DNA of 64,000 nucleotides from Mycobacterium sp. 050128. GTDB lineage: Bacteria; Actinomycetota; Actinomycetes; Mycobacteriales; Mycobacteriaceae. Shown here piece by piece: positions 53,640 through 63,841 of the stretch (the first letter of the stretch is position 1; each line of letters opens with the position of its first letter). Position numbers and translations under genes: made by a program. The stretch is from contig NZ_JAZGLW010000001.1 of assembly GCF_036409155.1 (NCBI RefSeq), positions 620,001-684,000 of the forward strand. The letters are read 5' to 3'. The notes under the pieces are model-generated. The model searched no databases, was not told where the DNA came from, and saw only the letters and a list, made by a program, of their open reading frames with translations.

Positions 53640-53723
53640 CGCGCACAGCTCCGGCCTGCTAGCTCCACGGACCAGCCGGTGCCTAATGTAGTGACGAGTC
53701 CCACACTGCAAGCGAGGTTCACG

Positions 53724-55235
53724 ATGACCGTGACTCCCCAGGAAGCCACCGGCCGCCCACCGGCCAAGGCCGGCTACTTCGACGTCGTCATCATCGGGGC
53801 CGGGATCTCCGGCATTGATGCGGCGTACCGGATCGCCGAGCGCAACCCCCACATGACGTACGCGATTTTGGAGCGCCGCGAGCAGATCGGCGGTACGTGG
53901 GATCTGTTCCGGTATCCGGGAGTGCGCTCGGACAGCAGCATCTTCACGCTGTCGTTCCCCTTCGAGCCCTGGACCCGGAAGGAAGGCGTCGCCGACGGCG
54001 TGCACATCCGCGAATACCTGGCGGCCACCGCACACAAGTACGGTATCGATCGCCACATCCAGTTCAACAGCCATGTTCGTTCCGCGGATTGGGATTCGTC
54101 CACCGACACCTGGACGATCACCGTCGACCAAGGCGACTCCACCACGATTTACCGCAGCCGGTTCGTGTTCTTCGCCTCCGGCTACTACAACTACGACGAG
54201 GGCTACACCCCGGAGTTCCCCGACATCGAGCGGTTCGGCGGCACCGTCATCCATCCCCAGCGCTGGCCCGAGGACCTCGATTACGACGGCAAGAAGATCG
54301 TGGTGATCGGTAGCGGTGCCACCGCGGTCACCCTGCTCCCCTCGCTGTCGGAGCGGGCCGCAAAAGTGACCATGCTGCAGCGCTCGCCGACCTATCTGGT
54401 CTCTGCAACGAAATATCGAACGATCGATGCTGTCATTCGTGCTCTGTTGCCCCGCAAGGCATCTCACATCGTGATCCGGATGTACACCGCCCTGACCGAG
54501 GCCGTGTTCTTCTTCTTGTCCCGCAAGTTGCCTGGTTTGATCAAGCGGTTGTTGCGGCGTCAGGCGGTGGACAATCTGCCCGACGGGTACCAGGTAGACG
54601 TCCACTTCAAACCGCGGTACAACCCGTGGGACCAGCGGATGTGCATGATCCCCGACGCGGACCTGTACCACGCGATCACCGAGGGCCGCGCCGAGGTGGT
54701 GACCGATCAGATCGACCACTTCGATGCCACCGGCATCGCGCTGAAGTCCGGTGCGCATCTCGACGCCGACATCATCGTCACCGCCACCGGCCTGCAACTG
54801 CAGGCGCTGGGCGGGGCCACCATCAGCCTGGATGGCGAAAAGGTCGATCACCGTGAGCGTTTCGTCTACAAGGCGCACATGCTCGAGGACGTGCCGAACC
54901 TGTTCTGGTGTGTTGGCTACACCAACGCGTCGTGGACGCTGCGGGCCGACATCACCGCCCGTGCCACCGCAAAACTGCTGGCGCACATGGCGTCTCATGG
55001 CTACACGCACGCCTATCCGCACCTGGGCAACGAGCCGATGACCGAGAAGCCGTCCTGGGATATCAATGCCGGTTACGTGCAGCGTTCCGCGCATCAGTTA
55101 CCCAAGTCGGGTACTAAGCGGCCGTGGAATGTGCGGCAGAACTACCTCGCCGACGCCCTCGACTACCGGTTCGACCGGATCGAGGAGTCGATGGAATTCG
55201 GCCGCGTCACCGACCGGGCGCCCGTAGCGGGTTAG
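53724..55235 (+). CDS. FAD-dependent Baeyer-Villiger-type monooxygenase (Rv0565c-like)
   Basis: A 503-residue class B flavoprotein monooxygenase. FAD-binding motif DVVIIGAGISGIDAAYRIAE is near residue 20, the fingerprint RFGGTVIHPQRWPED near residue 185 and the NADPH motif IVVIGSGATAVTLLPSL near residue 200. It matches the position and family of H37Rv Rv0565c, one of the monooxygenases reported to activate ethionamide-type prodrugs. ATG 53724 is chosen over 53679. The C-terminus carries FVYKAHMLEDVPNLFWCVGY. Confidence 0.93.
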   Translation: MTVTPQEATGRPPAKAGYFDVVIIGAGISGIDAAYRIAERNPHMTYAILERREQIGGTWDLFRYPGVRSDSSIFTLSFPFEPWTRKEGVADGVHIREYLAATAHKYGIDRHIQFNSHVRSADWDSSTDTWTITVDQGDSTTIYRSRFVFFASGYYNYDEGYTPEFPDIERFGGTVIHPQRWPEDLDYDGKKIVVIGSGATAVTLLPSLSERAAKVTMLQRSPTYLVSATKYRTIDAVIRALLPRKASHIVIRMYTALTEAVFFFLSRKLPGLIKRLLRRQAVDNLPDGYQVDVHFKPRYNPWDQRMCMIPDADLYHAITEGRAEVVTDQIDHFDATGIALKSGAHLDADIIVTATGLQLQALGGATISLDGEKVDHRERFVYKAHMLEDVPNLFWCVGYTNASWTLRADITARATAKLLAHMASHGYTHAYPHLGNEPMTEKPSWDINAGYVQRSAHQLPKSGTKRPWNVRQNYLADALDYRFDRIEESMEFGRVTDRAPVAG

Positions 55236-55262
55236 CTCCGCTCGCCCCAAAAGGTCTGGGCG

Positions 55263-56714
55263 TCAGGATAATTGGCCGGTTTCCGACTCGGGTTGCAAGA
55301 GTTCGATGTGCTTGCCACAGTTGGGACAGAACTTCTCGGCAGGGTGGTGCTGCGCTCCACAATTGGCGCAGTAGTGCGGCTCCGCCGCAGCCGAGTGAGG
55401 TTCGGCCTCCGGACTATCGACGCGTTCATGCCTGCCGACAATCTCCGGCATGCCCGGCACAGCGGCTTCCGTACGACGCTGCCGGCGGCTCTTGAGCACC
55501 ATGAATACGACCCAGCCTCCGACGACGAGCATCATCAGGATCCCGCTGACGAGGTACCACAACAGGTTTGAGCTGTGGAACACCGATACGTCACCGTATT
55601 GCTGGCGCAGATTCACCGCACTCGTCTTCAGATCGGCCAGCCCGGGATAATCGGGTGACAACGCCGTAGCCTGGTCGAAGTTCTTGATCGCGTCGCTGTA
55701 GCGGCCGGAGTAGTAGTTGCTGAGCCCTTTGCGGTAGTACACGTCGGCGGGACCGAGCTCCGGCTTCACCGCCTTGCCGGCCAGCATCACCGAAAGACGA
55801 TCCACCGGCGTGATGAAGTTGAACGCTTGCGGTTCGCCGACGGGGGCGAAGCTGTTCACGCCGATCACATTGCCGTCCAGAGCGATCGTCGGGCCGCCGC
55901 TCATGCCTTCGGAAACGGCGGCGTCGATCTCATACTCCGGCATGGTGTGGATCGTCGACTTCTTGTTCACCTTGCCGCTCTTGTTCGTTGGATCCAACGA
56001 GGGACCGGTAACCCGCTGGGTTGCCTCCGGGAAACCCACCGCGAGAACCGGTGTGCCGATGCTGACGTCACCGTCGCCGGCCAGCTCGGATGACGGCATG
56101 TTGTGCTGTTCCACTTTCAACAGCGCGACGTCACCCTTGCTGAGAGGCCGGAAATCCACCACGTTGGCGGGCAGCTTCCCGGTGAGCTTGGTCCCCGCGC
56201 CGTAGAGCACCGTGAGGCCGACCTCGGGACCCCGGTCGGGGCTCTTCCCCTCGATCCGCGCGTTCTTGCGCAGCCATTCCGCGGTTGCGACCGGGTCCTT
56301 CCCGGTGGGCGAGTCCGGAAACTGTTCGATGTAGGCGTCCGCAGCGCCCTTGGCGATGAAATCCTTCGCCGTCTCTGGATCAACACAGTGGCCTGCGGTA
56401 GCGATCCAGCCGTCGGGATTAACGACGAAACCGGTGCAGGACCATGTCGCATCGAAGGGCAGGCTCAAGCCGCCGCCGAATGGAGACAACATCTGCCCGT
56501 CGGGCAGCCGCACCTGGCCGAAGGTTTCGACGGCGAGATAGACCACGGCGGGCCGGATCAGCGCCGCCGCCCTCTCCTCGGGGTTGACCTGGGGCCGGTC
56601 GCCATCGGCGACGGCGACGCCCGGCGATCCGGCCAGCACCACCAAAGCAGCCGCGAACGCCCGGCTGCCGCGAGATACGAACCGTCGTTTCGCCAAGTCC
56701 GCTCGTCGGGACAT
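55263..56714 (-). CDS. Membrane-anchored trypsin-like serine protease with TPR and zinc ribbon
   Basis: A 483-residue protein. Residues ~1-35 are a signal sequence (basic, then AFAAALVVLAGSPGVAVA). The trypsin-like domain has His in IATAGHCVD, Asp in SKGDVALLK and Ser in SEGMSGGP. A TPR-like repeat (YYRKGLSNYYSGRYSDAIK) follows, then one membrane span (LLWYLVSGILMMLVVGGWVV) and a C-terminal zinc ribbon with CANC and CPNC. The protease would lie outside the membrane and the zinc ribbon in the cytoplasm, so it may couple an envelope signal to a cytoplasmic partner. ATG 56714 follows GGAGGA. Rv-number orthologue not recognised. Confidence 0.9.
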   Translation of the reverse strand: MSRRADLAKRRFVSRGSRAFAAALVVLAGSPGVAVADGDRPQVNPEERAAALIRPAVVYLAVETFGQVRLPDGQMLSPFGGGLSLPFDATWSCTGFVVNPDGWIATAGHCVDPETAKDFIAKGAADAYIEQFPDSPTGKDPVATAEWLRKNARIEGKSPDRGPEVGLTVLYGAGTKLTGKLPANVVDFRPLSKGDVALLKVEQHNMPSSELAGDGDVSIGTPVLAVGFPEATQRVTGPSLDPTNKSGKVNKKSTIHTMPEYEIDAAVSEGMSGGPTIALDGNVIGVNSFAPVGEPQAFNFITPVDRLSVMLAGKAVKPELGPADVYYRKGLSNYYSGRYSDAIKNFDQATALSPDYPGLADLKTSAVNLRQQYGDVSVFHSSNLLWYLVSGILMMLVVGGWVVFMVLKSRRQRRTEAAVPGMPEIVGRHERVDSPEAEPHSAAAEPHYCANCGAQHHPAEKFCPNCGKHIELLQPESETGQLS

Positions 56715-56897
56715 GATTCCTCCTCGATGATGCGATGACCTTGACGATCCGGTGCCGGGGCGCCGTCGGGTAGGGACCGAAGTCCCATGCTCGGAGGTCG
56801 TTGGTTTTGACTTCATCCGACGGCCGCAGCTCGGCGCCGACCCACACTCCGAGTGAACTGCTACTAAATGTGAGGTTTCGGCAATACGCTGAGCTTC

Positions 56898-57923
56898 ATG
56901 GCAGCCGAGATGCGCGAACCCAAAGTCGTTGTCCTTGGCGGTGGTTCCTGGGGAACCACCGTGGCGTCCATTTGCGCGCGCCGAGGACCGACGCTGCAGT
57001 GGGTGCGCTCCGAGGAGACCGCCAATGACATCAACGAACACCACCGCAACACGCGCTACCTCGGTAACGACGTGATCCTCAGCGAGACGCTGCGGGCCAC
57101 TACCGATTTCGCCGAGGCCGCCAACTGTGCCGACGTTCTGGTGATGGGCGTGCCCTCGCACGGCTTCCGCGGCGTGCTGACCGAACTGAGTAAGGAACTG
57201 CGGCCCTGGGTTCCGGTGGTGTCGTTGGTCAAGGGGCTGGAGCAGGGCACCAATATGCGGATGTCGCAGATCATCGAGGAGGTGCTGCCGGGTCATCCGG
57301 CGGGCATCCTGGCCGGACCGAACATCGCGCGCGAGGTGGGTGAGGGTTATGCGGCCGCGGCGGTGCTGGCGATGCCCGACCAGCATCTGGCGACCCGACT
57401 GTCGGGGCTGTTCCGCACCCGGCGGTTCCGCGTGTACACCAGCGACGACGTCGTCGGCGTCGAGATGGCGGGTGCGCTGAAGAACGTCTATGCGATCGCC
57501 GTTGGGATGGGCTACTCGCTGGGCATCGGCGAGAACACCCGCGCGCTGGTGATCGCCCGGGCCCTGCGCGAGATGACGAAGCTGGGCGTGGCACTGGGCG
57601 GGGATCCCGACACCTTCCCCGGGCTGGCCGGCCTGGGTGATCTGATCGTCACCTGCACCAGCCAGCGCAGCCGCAACCGCCACGTCGGTGAACAACTCGG
57701 CGCGGGCAAGCCCCTCGACGAGATCATTACGTCGATGAACCAGGTCGCCGAGGGCGTGAAGGCCGCCAGCGTGATCATGGAGTTCGCCAACGATTGCGGC
57801 CTGAGCATGCCGATCGCCCGCGAAGTCGACGGCGTCATCAACCACGGCTCGACGGTCGAGCAGGCCTACAGCGGCTTGATCGCCGAGGTGCCCGGGCACG
57901 AGGTGCACGGCTCCGGTTTCTAA
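56898..57923 (+). CDS. gpsA: NAD(P)H-dependent glycerol-3-phosphate dehydrogenase
   Basis: A 341-residue enzyme, matching H37Rv Rv0564c (gpdA1). The Rossmann motif is VVLGGGSWGTTVASICAR at the N-terminus; GILAGPNIAREVGEGYAAAAV and the catalytic Lys region GVEMAGALKNVYAIAVGMG follow, and the C-terminal domain has GLAGLGDLIVTCTSQRSRNR. It reduces dihydroxyacetone phosphate to sn-glycerol-3-phosphate for phospholipid synthesis. It overlaps the stop of the convergent HicB-like gene by 4 bases. Confidence 0.97.
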   Translation: MAAEMREPKVVVLGGGSWGTTVASICARRGPTLQWVRSEETANDINEHHRNTRYLGNDVILSETLRATTDFAEAANCADVLVMGVPSHGFRGVLTELSKELRPWVPVVSLVKGLEQGTNMRMSQIIEEVLPGHPAGILAGPNIAREVGEGYAAAAVLAMPDQHLATRLSGLFRTRRFRVYTSDDVVGVEMAGALKNVYAIAVGMGYSLGIGENTRALVIARALREMTKLGVALGGDPDTFPGLAGLGDLIVTCTSQRSRNRHVGEQLGAGKPLDEIITSMNQVAEGVKAASVIMEFANDCGLSMPIAREVDGVINHGSTVEQAYSGLIAEVPGHEVHGSGF

Positions 57924-58270
57924 TCGAAGCCGAAAAGCCCTATGGCGCTGGGCAATTCGCGGCCGCTTAGCTTTTGCACCACCCACTGGTTCATCGAAAC
58001 GCGTTGCTCGACGGCCTCGCGGGCAAGGCGTGCGTGCAGTGCCCGCGATGTCCTGACCACGAAGGTGCCGCTGTACGAGCGCTCGCCCAGGGGCGGCGGT
58101 GGCTCGAACCCCTGCATTTCGGCAAGCCTTTGATCGACGGTCGCCGTGATCGCAGTCAGCGCGTCGTGCGCGGTTGCGGCGCGTTCATGCAGGAACGGCA
58201 GCTCAAGACAGACGCCGATGTACTCGTGGTAATCGGGCGACCATTCCACCCGGTAGGTGTAGTGGTTCAC
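57920..58270 (-). CDS. HicB-like antitoxin without an adjacent HicA
   Basis: A 116-residue protein with the HicB degraded RNase H-like N-terminal domain (HYTYRVEWSPDYHEYIGVCL, then TAHDALTAITATVDQRL) and a C-terminal ribbon-helix-helix (FVVRTSRALHARLAREA, VSMNQWVVQKLSGR). I take GTG 58270, where the fold begins; ATG 58348 is also in frame and lies inside a repeat. No HicA toxin gene is present up to htpX; a 104-bp tandem repeat sits there instead. It is a lineage-specific addition between gpsA and htpX as far as I recall the H37Rv order. Confidence 0.8.
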   Translation of the reverse strand: MNHYTYRVEWSPDYHEYIGVCLELPFLHERAATAHDALTAITATVDQRLAEMQGFEPPPPLGERSYSGTFVVRTSRALHARLAREAVEQRVSMNQWVVQKLSGRELPSAIGLFGFD

Positions 58271-58341
58271 CCACGAACTGGTAGCACAGGCGCTATCGAT
58301 TTCGACAGTCACGCCCGGGGGGAGCTGTGGACGGGCGCTGA

Positions 58342-58542
58342 GGACCATGCGGCTGTTTTCAAACGCGATAGCGCATGCGATATCGCAATTGCGAAAGCAC
58401 GCATGGTCCGAGCAGCTCCGGCCGTGCCAGCGTGCCGGGCACCGCGGACCATGCGGCTGTTTTCAAACGCGACAGCGCATGCGATATCGCAATTACGAAA
58501 GCACGCATGGCCCGGACAGCTCCGGCCGTGACAGCGTGCCGA
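58342..58542. repeat. Two tandem copies of a 104-bp palindromic element
   Basis: Copy 1 starts at 58342 and copy 2 at 58446, with only a few substitutions over about 97 bases. In each copy GGACCATGCG near the left is matched by CGCATGGTCC (CGCATGGCCC in copy 2) about 60 bases on, so each could fold as a long stem. A GCGATATCGC palindrome lies inside. It covers the upstream region and one possible start codon of the HicB-like gene, and ends at the htpX stop. Confidence 0.85.
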
Positions 58543-59403
58543 CTACCCGCGCGCCATCGCTTCCAGCCGGCGGATGCGATCTTCGATGGGCGGGTGCGTC
58601 GAGAACATCGCGCCGATGCGCTCACCGGTGCGGAACGGGTTGGCGATCATCAAATGGGCCTGGCTGGCCAGCTGCGGCTCGGGCGGCAACGGGGCCGCCT
58701 GCACACCGCCGGAAATCTTGCGCAAGGCCGACGCCAAGGCCAGCGGGTCGCCGGTCAACACCGCGCCGGACTCGTCGGCCTGGTACTCGCGGGATCGCGA
58801 GACGGCCAGCTTGACCACCGTCGCTGCGATCGGGCCCAGCAGCGAAACCAGCAGCAGTGCAAAGGGATTCTCGCCATCGCGGTTGCCACCGAACAGGCCG
58901 GCCCACATGGCCATGTTGGCCAGGGCGGTGATCACGCCCGCCAGCGCGCCGGCCACACAGGAGATCAGGATGTCGCGGTTGTAGACGTGCGAGAGCTCGT
59001 GGCCCAGCACGGCGCGCAGCTCACGCTCGTTGAGGATGTCCAGAATGCCGGTGGTGCAGCACACCGCGGCGTTGCGCGGATTGCGTCCGGTCGCGAAGGC
59101 ATTGGGAGCGTTGGTGTCGCTGATGTACAGCCGGGGCATCGGCTGGTGTGCGGCGGTGGCCAGCTCGCGCACGATCCGATAAATCACCGGAGCCTGAAGT
59201 TCGGAAACCGGCTGGGCGTGCATCGCGCGCAGCGCCAGCTTGTCGCTGTTGTAGTACGTGTACAGGTTCATGCCGATGGCGAACATCAGCGCGAGGAACA
59301 TCGCCGTCCTGCCGAACAGCGAGCCCACGAACACGATCATCGCGGACATACCGGCCAACAGCAGGAAGGTCTTTAGCTTGTTGGCATGGGGATGCCAGGT
59401 CAT
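58543..59403 (-). CDS. htpX: Membrane zinc metalloprotease HtpX
   Basis: A 286-residue M48-family protease, the same length as H37Rv Rv0563. Two N-terminal membrane spans occupy residues ~12-50, the zinc motif is [13 protein letters not shown] near residue 145, the third ligand Glu is in [13 protein letters not shown] and two further hydrophobic segments lie between them. It degrades damaged membrane proteins during envelope stress. The start is ATG 59403 (MTWHPHANK), not the longer ATG 59427. It follows grcC1 on the same strand. Confidence 0.97.
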   Translation of the reverse strand: MTWHPHANKLKTFLLLAGMSAMIVFVGSLFGRTAMFLALMFAIGMNLYTYYNSDKLALRAMHAQPVSELQAPVIYRIVRELATAAHQPMPRLYISDTNAPNAFATGRNPRNAAVCCTTGILDILNERELRAVLGHELSHVYNRDILISCVAGALAGVITALANMAMWAGLFGGNRDGENPFALLLVSLLGPIAATVVKLAVSRSREYQADESGAVLTGDPLALASALRKISGGVQAAPLPPEPQLASQAHLMIANPFRTGERIGAMFSTHPPIEDRIRRLEAMARG

Positions 59404-59498
59404 CGGTTGTCCTCCTTGAGAAGACATGGGCGAACTCGCTCATCGCGTGACTACCGTCAATTGAACGCCCCGGACGACCTTCCGGGTTCCATGACCCG

Positions 59499-60518
59499 CT
59501 AGCCGTGCCGGCTGATCGTGTAGTCGACCAGCGTCTGCAGCGCGCGCCGGCCGGCGACGTCGGGCAAAAGCCCCAGCTCATGATGGGCTTTCGCGGCGTA
59601 CTGCGCCAGAAATTCCTTGGCCTGGGCCATGCCCGGCGACGCCCGCAATAGCCGCAGCGCCTCGGCCACCGCGTCGTCGTCCTCGACGGGACCGGACAGC
59701 AGCTCGCGCAGTCGGTCGCCGTCCGGCCCGGGTTGTCGCAGCGCGTAGACCATCGGCAGGGTGTGCACGCCCTCGCGGATGTCGGTCCCGGGCAGCTTGC
59801 CCGACTCATGCGAGTCGCTGTCGATGTCGATGATGTCGTCGGAGATCTGAAACGCGGTGCCCACGATGCCGCCGAGCCGGCTCAGCCGGGCGACCTGCTC
59901 GTCGTCGGCCCCAGAAAACATCGCGCCGAATTGGCCGGCCGCGGCGATCAGGCAGGCCGTCTTCTCGTACACCACCTTCAGGTAGTGCTCGATCGTATCC
60001 GCCCCTTCGGCCACCCCGCGGGTCTCCCGCATCTGCCCGGTGACCAGCTGAGCGAACGTTTCGGCGATCAGCCGCACCGCGTCGGGCCCCAGCCGCGATA
60101 CCAGCCGCGATGCGGTCGCGAACAGGTAGTCGCCGGCCAGGATCGCGACGTTGTTGCTCCAGCGCAGATTGGCGGTCTGAGCGCCGCGGCGCACTTCGGC
60201 CTCGTCCATCACGTCGTCGTGGTACAGCGTGGCCAGATGCACCAGCTCGATGACGGCGCCGGCGATCGTTACCTCCGGCGCATCCGGGTTCGGCCCGATC
60301 TGCGCCGACAGCACGGTGAACAACGGCCGGAATCGCTTGCCGCCGGCCTTGAACAGATGGGTCAACGAATCGGTCATGATCTCATCGGCGCTGCGCAACT
60401 CGACGTCCATGAGCTGCTCGATCTTCGAAACGCCGTCGCGCACCGTCGTGGCGAACGCGGCGTCGCCAAAATCAATGCCTGCCACCACCGTCGCAGGAGT
60501 CTTCACCCGACCACCCAT
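59499..60518 (-). CDS. grcC1: Polyprenyl diphosphate synthase GrcC1
   Basis: A 339-residue trans-prenyltransferase with both Asp-rich motifs: LYHDDVMDEAEVRRG near residue 90 and SDDIIDIDSDSHESGKLPG near residue 215, and GGKRFRPLFTVLSAQIG near residue 55. The length of the chain it makes is not determined here; in mycobacteria the gene neighbours menaquinone genes and probably supplies the polyprenyl tail. ATG 60518 is assumed; GTG 60506 (KTPATVV) is closer to the H37Rv start. It is divergent from menJ across ~40 bases. Confidence 0.94.
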   Translation of the reverse strand: MGGRVKTPATVVAGIDFGDAAFATTVRDGVSKIEQLMDVELRSADEIMTDSLTHLFKAGGKRFRPLFTVLSAQIGPNPDAPEVTIAGAVIELVHLATLYHDDVMDEAEVRRGAQTANLRWSNNVAILAGDYLFATASRLVSRLGPDAVRLIAETFAQLVTGQMRETRGVAEGADTIEHYLKVVYEKTACLIAAAGQFGAMFSGADDEQVARLSRLGGIVGTAFQISDDIIDIDSDSHESGKLPGTDIREGVHTLPMVYALRQPGPDGDRLRELLSGPVEDDDAVAEALRLLRASPGMAQAKEFLAQYAAKAHHELGLLPDVAGRRALQTLVDYTISRHG

Positions 60519-60557
60519 ATTCGCCGGAGTACTCACGCGACCAACATACTGGTGGGC

Positions 60558-61790
60558 GTGGAGACCAGGCTTGGTACGGGGGCCGACGTGGTGGTCGTGG
60601 GCGCCGGGCCCGCCGGTTCGGCGGCCGCCGCCTGGGCCGCTCGCGCCGGCCGCGACGTCCTCGTCGTCGACTCCGCCAGCTTCCCCCGCGACAAGCCGTG
60701 CGGCGACGGGCTGACTCCACGCGCGGTTGCCGAACTGGAAAACCTGGGCCTCGGCGCCTGGCTGGACACCCGCATCCGGCACCGGGGCCTGCGGATGAGC
60801 GGGTTCGGCGGCGAGGTCGAAGTGGATTGGCCCGGCCCGTCGTTCCCGTCGACCGGTAGCGCTGTGGCCCGCCTCGAGCTCGACGACCGAATTCGCAAGG
60901 TCGCCGAGGAGTCCGGGGCACGCATGCTGCTCGGCGCTAAAGCCGTTGGTGCACATCATGACTCGTCACGAAAGGTGACCTCGCTGATCTTGGCCGACGG
61001 CACCGAGGTGGGCTGCCGTCAGCTGATCGTCGCCGACGGGGCCCGCTCCCCACTCGGCCGCAAGCTAGGCCGGCGCTGGCATCAAGAGACGGTGTACGGC
61101 GTCGCGGCCCGCGGGTATCTGACCACCCCGCGCAGCGAGGACCCCTGGCTGACATCGCATCTCGAGCTCCGCTCCCCAGACGGCGCCGTGCTGCCGGGGT
61201 ATGGCTGGATCTTCCCGCTGGGCAACGGCGAGGTGAACATCGGCGTCGGAGCACTGTCGACGTCGAAGCGGCCGGCCGACCTGTCACTGCGCCCGCTGAT
61301 CTCCTACTACACCGACCTGCGCCGCGACGAGTGGGGCTTTAGCGGTGAACCGCGGGCGATCTCGTCGGCGCTGTTGCCGATGGGTGGTGCCGTTTCCGGA
61401 GTGGCCGGACCGAACTGGGTGCTGATCGGCGATGCCGCGGCCTGCGTCAACCCGTTGAACGGCGAAGGCATCGACTACGGCCTGGAGACCGGGCGGCTGG
61501 CCGCTGAGTTGCTGGACTCCAGCGATATGTCGAAGGTGTGGCCGGCGCTGTTGTCCGACCACTACGGCCGCGGATTCTCGGTCGCGCGCCGGCTGGCGCT
61601 GCTGCTGACCTTCCAGCGGTTCCTGCCCGCCACCGGCCCCATCGCGATGCGCTCGACCACGCTGATGACGATCGCCGTGCGGGTGATGGCCAACCTGGTC
61701 ACCGACGACGACGCCGACTGGGTAGCCCGGGCCTGGCGCGGCGGCGGCCGGCTCTCGCGACTCATCGATCGTCGAACGCCGTTCAGCTGA
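60558..61790 (+). CDS. menJ: Menaquinone reductase MenJ (geranylgeranyl reductase family)
   Basis: A 410-residue FAD-dependent reductase, matching H37Rv Rv0561c. The FAD motif is VVVVGAGPAGSAAAAWAARA, then PRDKPCGDGLTPRAVAEL, and the second FAD site NWVLIGDAAACVNPLNGEGI. MenJ saturates one isoprene unit of MK-9 to give MK-9(II-H2). The start is GTG 60558. It is divergent from grcC1, so prenyl synthesis and its reduction share a control region. Confidence 0.95.
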   Translation: METRLGTGADVVVVGAGPAGSAAAAWAARAGRDVLVVDSASFPRDKPCGDGLTPRAVAELENLGLGAWLDTRIRHRGLRMSGFGGEVEVDWPGPSFPSTGSAVARLELDDRIRKVAEESGARMLLGAKAVGAHHDSSRKVTSLILADGTEVGCRQLIVADGARSPLGRKLGRRWHQETVYGVAARGYLTTPRSEDPWLTSHLELRSPDGAVLPGYGWIFPLGNGEVNIGVGALSTSKRPADLSLRPLISYYTDLRRDEWGFSGEPRAISSALLPMGGAVSGVAGPNWVLIGDAAACVNPLNGEGIDYGLETGRLAAELLDSSDMSKVWPALLSDHYGRGFSVARRLALLLTFQRFLPATGPIAMRSTTLMTIAVRVMANLVTDDDADWVARAWRGGGRLSRLIDRRTPFS

Positions 61791-62564
<774 letters not shown>

Positions 62565-62606
62565 TCGGCCGTGAACCAGTCGTTATCGCGGTGTATAGTC
62601 CGGCTA

Positions 62607-63026
62607 ATGAGGGGTACCAAGCTGCTTGCAAGCGTCGCCGCGGCGGCGGCCGCAATTTCGCTGGGCGCATCGCTGGGAGCGCCGGCAATGGCCGACCCAA
62701 CGACACCGCCGCTGCCGCCTCCGGCTCCGACGCCGCTGCGGACGCCGTCGCCGCCCAGCGACTACGACGCCCCATTCAAGCAAACCGTCAACGGCTTCGG
62801 CATCTACCAGCCGCAGGACCAGCTCGCGTGGTTGGGCAAGATCGCCTGCGATCGGCTGGGCAGGGGCGTGGACCACGACGCGTACCAGTCGGCCAACTTC
62901 ATCCAGCACAACCTGCCGCGGGGTACTAGCCAGGGACAGGCGTTCCAGTTCCTCGGCGCGGCCGTCGATCACTACTGCCCGGACCAGGTGGGCGTCGTCC
63001 AGGCCGCGGGCCAACACCCGAACTAG
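62607..63026 (+). CDS. Small secreted DUF732-like protein (Rv0559c-like)
   Basis: A 139-residue protein. The signal peptide runs from MRGTKLL through an alanine-rich core to APAMA-DPT. A proline-rich linker (TTPPLPPPAPTPLRTPSPP) precedes the DUF732-like domain FGIYQPQDQLAWLGKIACDR, with two Cys (ACDRLG and HYCPDQ) likely to form a disulfide. The proline linker makes it longer than Rv0559c. ATG 62607 is preferred over GTG 62571 because the H37Rv protein starts there. Function unknown; secreted with or after salicylate-type induction. Confidence 0.88.
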   Translation: MRGTKLLASVAAAAAAISLGASLGAPAMADPTTPPLPPPAPTPLRTPSPPSDYDAPFKQTVNGFGIYQPQDQLAWLGKIACDRLGRGVDHDAYQSANFIQHNLPRGTSQGQAFQFLGAAVDHYCPDQVGVVQAAGQHPN

Positions 63027-63029
63027 TCG

Positions 63030-63722
63030 TCAGCGCAGGGGCTTATGCCCCGCATGTAGCGCCACGATTCCGCCGGTCAGGTTGCGCCACCGCACGCCCG
63101 ACCATCCCGCTTGTGCCATCTGCTCTGCCAGTGCGGCTTGATCGGGCCAGGCCCTGATCGACTCCGCGAGATACACATAGGCGTCGGGGTTGCTGGACAC
63201 CGCCTGCGCTACCCGTGGCAGCGTCCGCATCAGATATTCCTTGTAGACGGTGGCGAACAGCGCGTTGGTGGGTGTGGAGAATTCGCACACCAGCAGGCGT
63301 CCACCGGGCCGGGTGACCCGGGCCATCTCCCGCAGCCCCGCCAGCGGGTCGACGACGTTGCGCAAACCGAAACTGATTGTGACGGCGTCGAATACGCCGT
63401 CGGCGAACGGCAGCTTGGTGGCGTCGCCGGCGACCTTCGGCAGCTTGCGCGCACCGCCCGCGGCGAGCATCCCGACCGAGAAGTCGGCCGCCACACACCA
63501 GGCTCCGGATTTCGCCAGTTCCACCGTGGACACCGCGGTGCCCGCCGCGAGGTCGAGCACCTTGTGGCCGGGTCCGATCCGCAGCGCCGAGCGGGTCGCC
63601 CGTCGCCAATACCGGTCCTGCCCCAGCGACAACACGGTGTTGGTCAGGTCATAGCGTCGGGCGACGCCGTCGAACATCGACGCGACCTCCCGGGGGTTCT
63701 TGTCCAAGGCCGCACGACTCAC
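63030..63722 (-). CDS. menG: Demethylmenaquinone methyltransferase MenG
   Basis: A 230-residue UbiE/COQ5-family enzyme, matching H37Rv Rv0558. It has [16 protein letters not shown] at the N-terminus, motif [17 protein letters not shown], and [20 protein letters not shown] with [13 protein letters not shown]. It performs the last step of menaquinone synthesis. It is convergent with the Rv0559c-like gene (3-base gap). Its upstream neighbour is mgtA. Confidence 0.96.
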   Translation of the reverse strand: MSRAALDKNPREVASMFDGVARRYDLTNTVLSLGQDRYWRRATRSALRIGPGHKVLDLAAGTAVSTVELAKSGAWCVAADFSVGMLAAGGARKLPKVAGDATKLPFADGVFDAVTISFGLRNVVDPLAGLREMARVTRPGGRLLVCEFSTPTNALFATVYKEYLMRTLPRVAQAVSSNPDAYVYLAESIRAWPDQAALAEQMAQAGWSGVRWRNLTGGIVALHAGHKPLR

Positions 63723-63841
63723 GACGAAGACGCTACCCGGCCCAGTTCGCGCCGCTCGGCAAAGGTGCGCCGATCAGCGCGTGACATCGTTGGAGCGGTG
63801 GCAGCCGGTCGCCGAACCAGCGCAGGGCTAGCGGCGCAGCG

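Noticed and set aside
52935..55094. 719-residue open frame on the minus strand
   Set aside because: It is opposite the RES toxin and the monooxygenase, both with strong family motifs; it has no domain of its own.
56715..57986. Extension of the serine protease to 907 residues
   Set aside because: The added part is antisense to gpsA and lacks homology; ATG 56714 has GGAGGA and a signal peptide directly after it.
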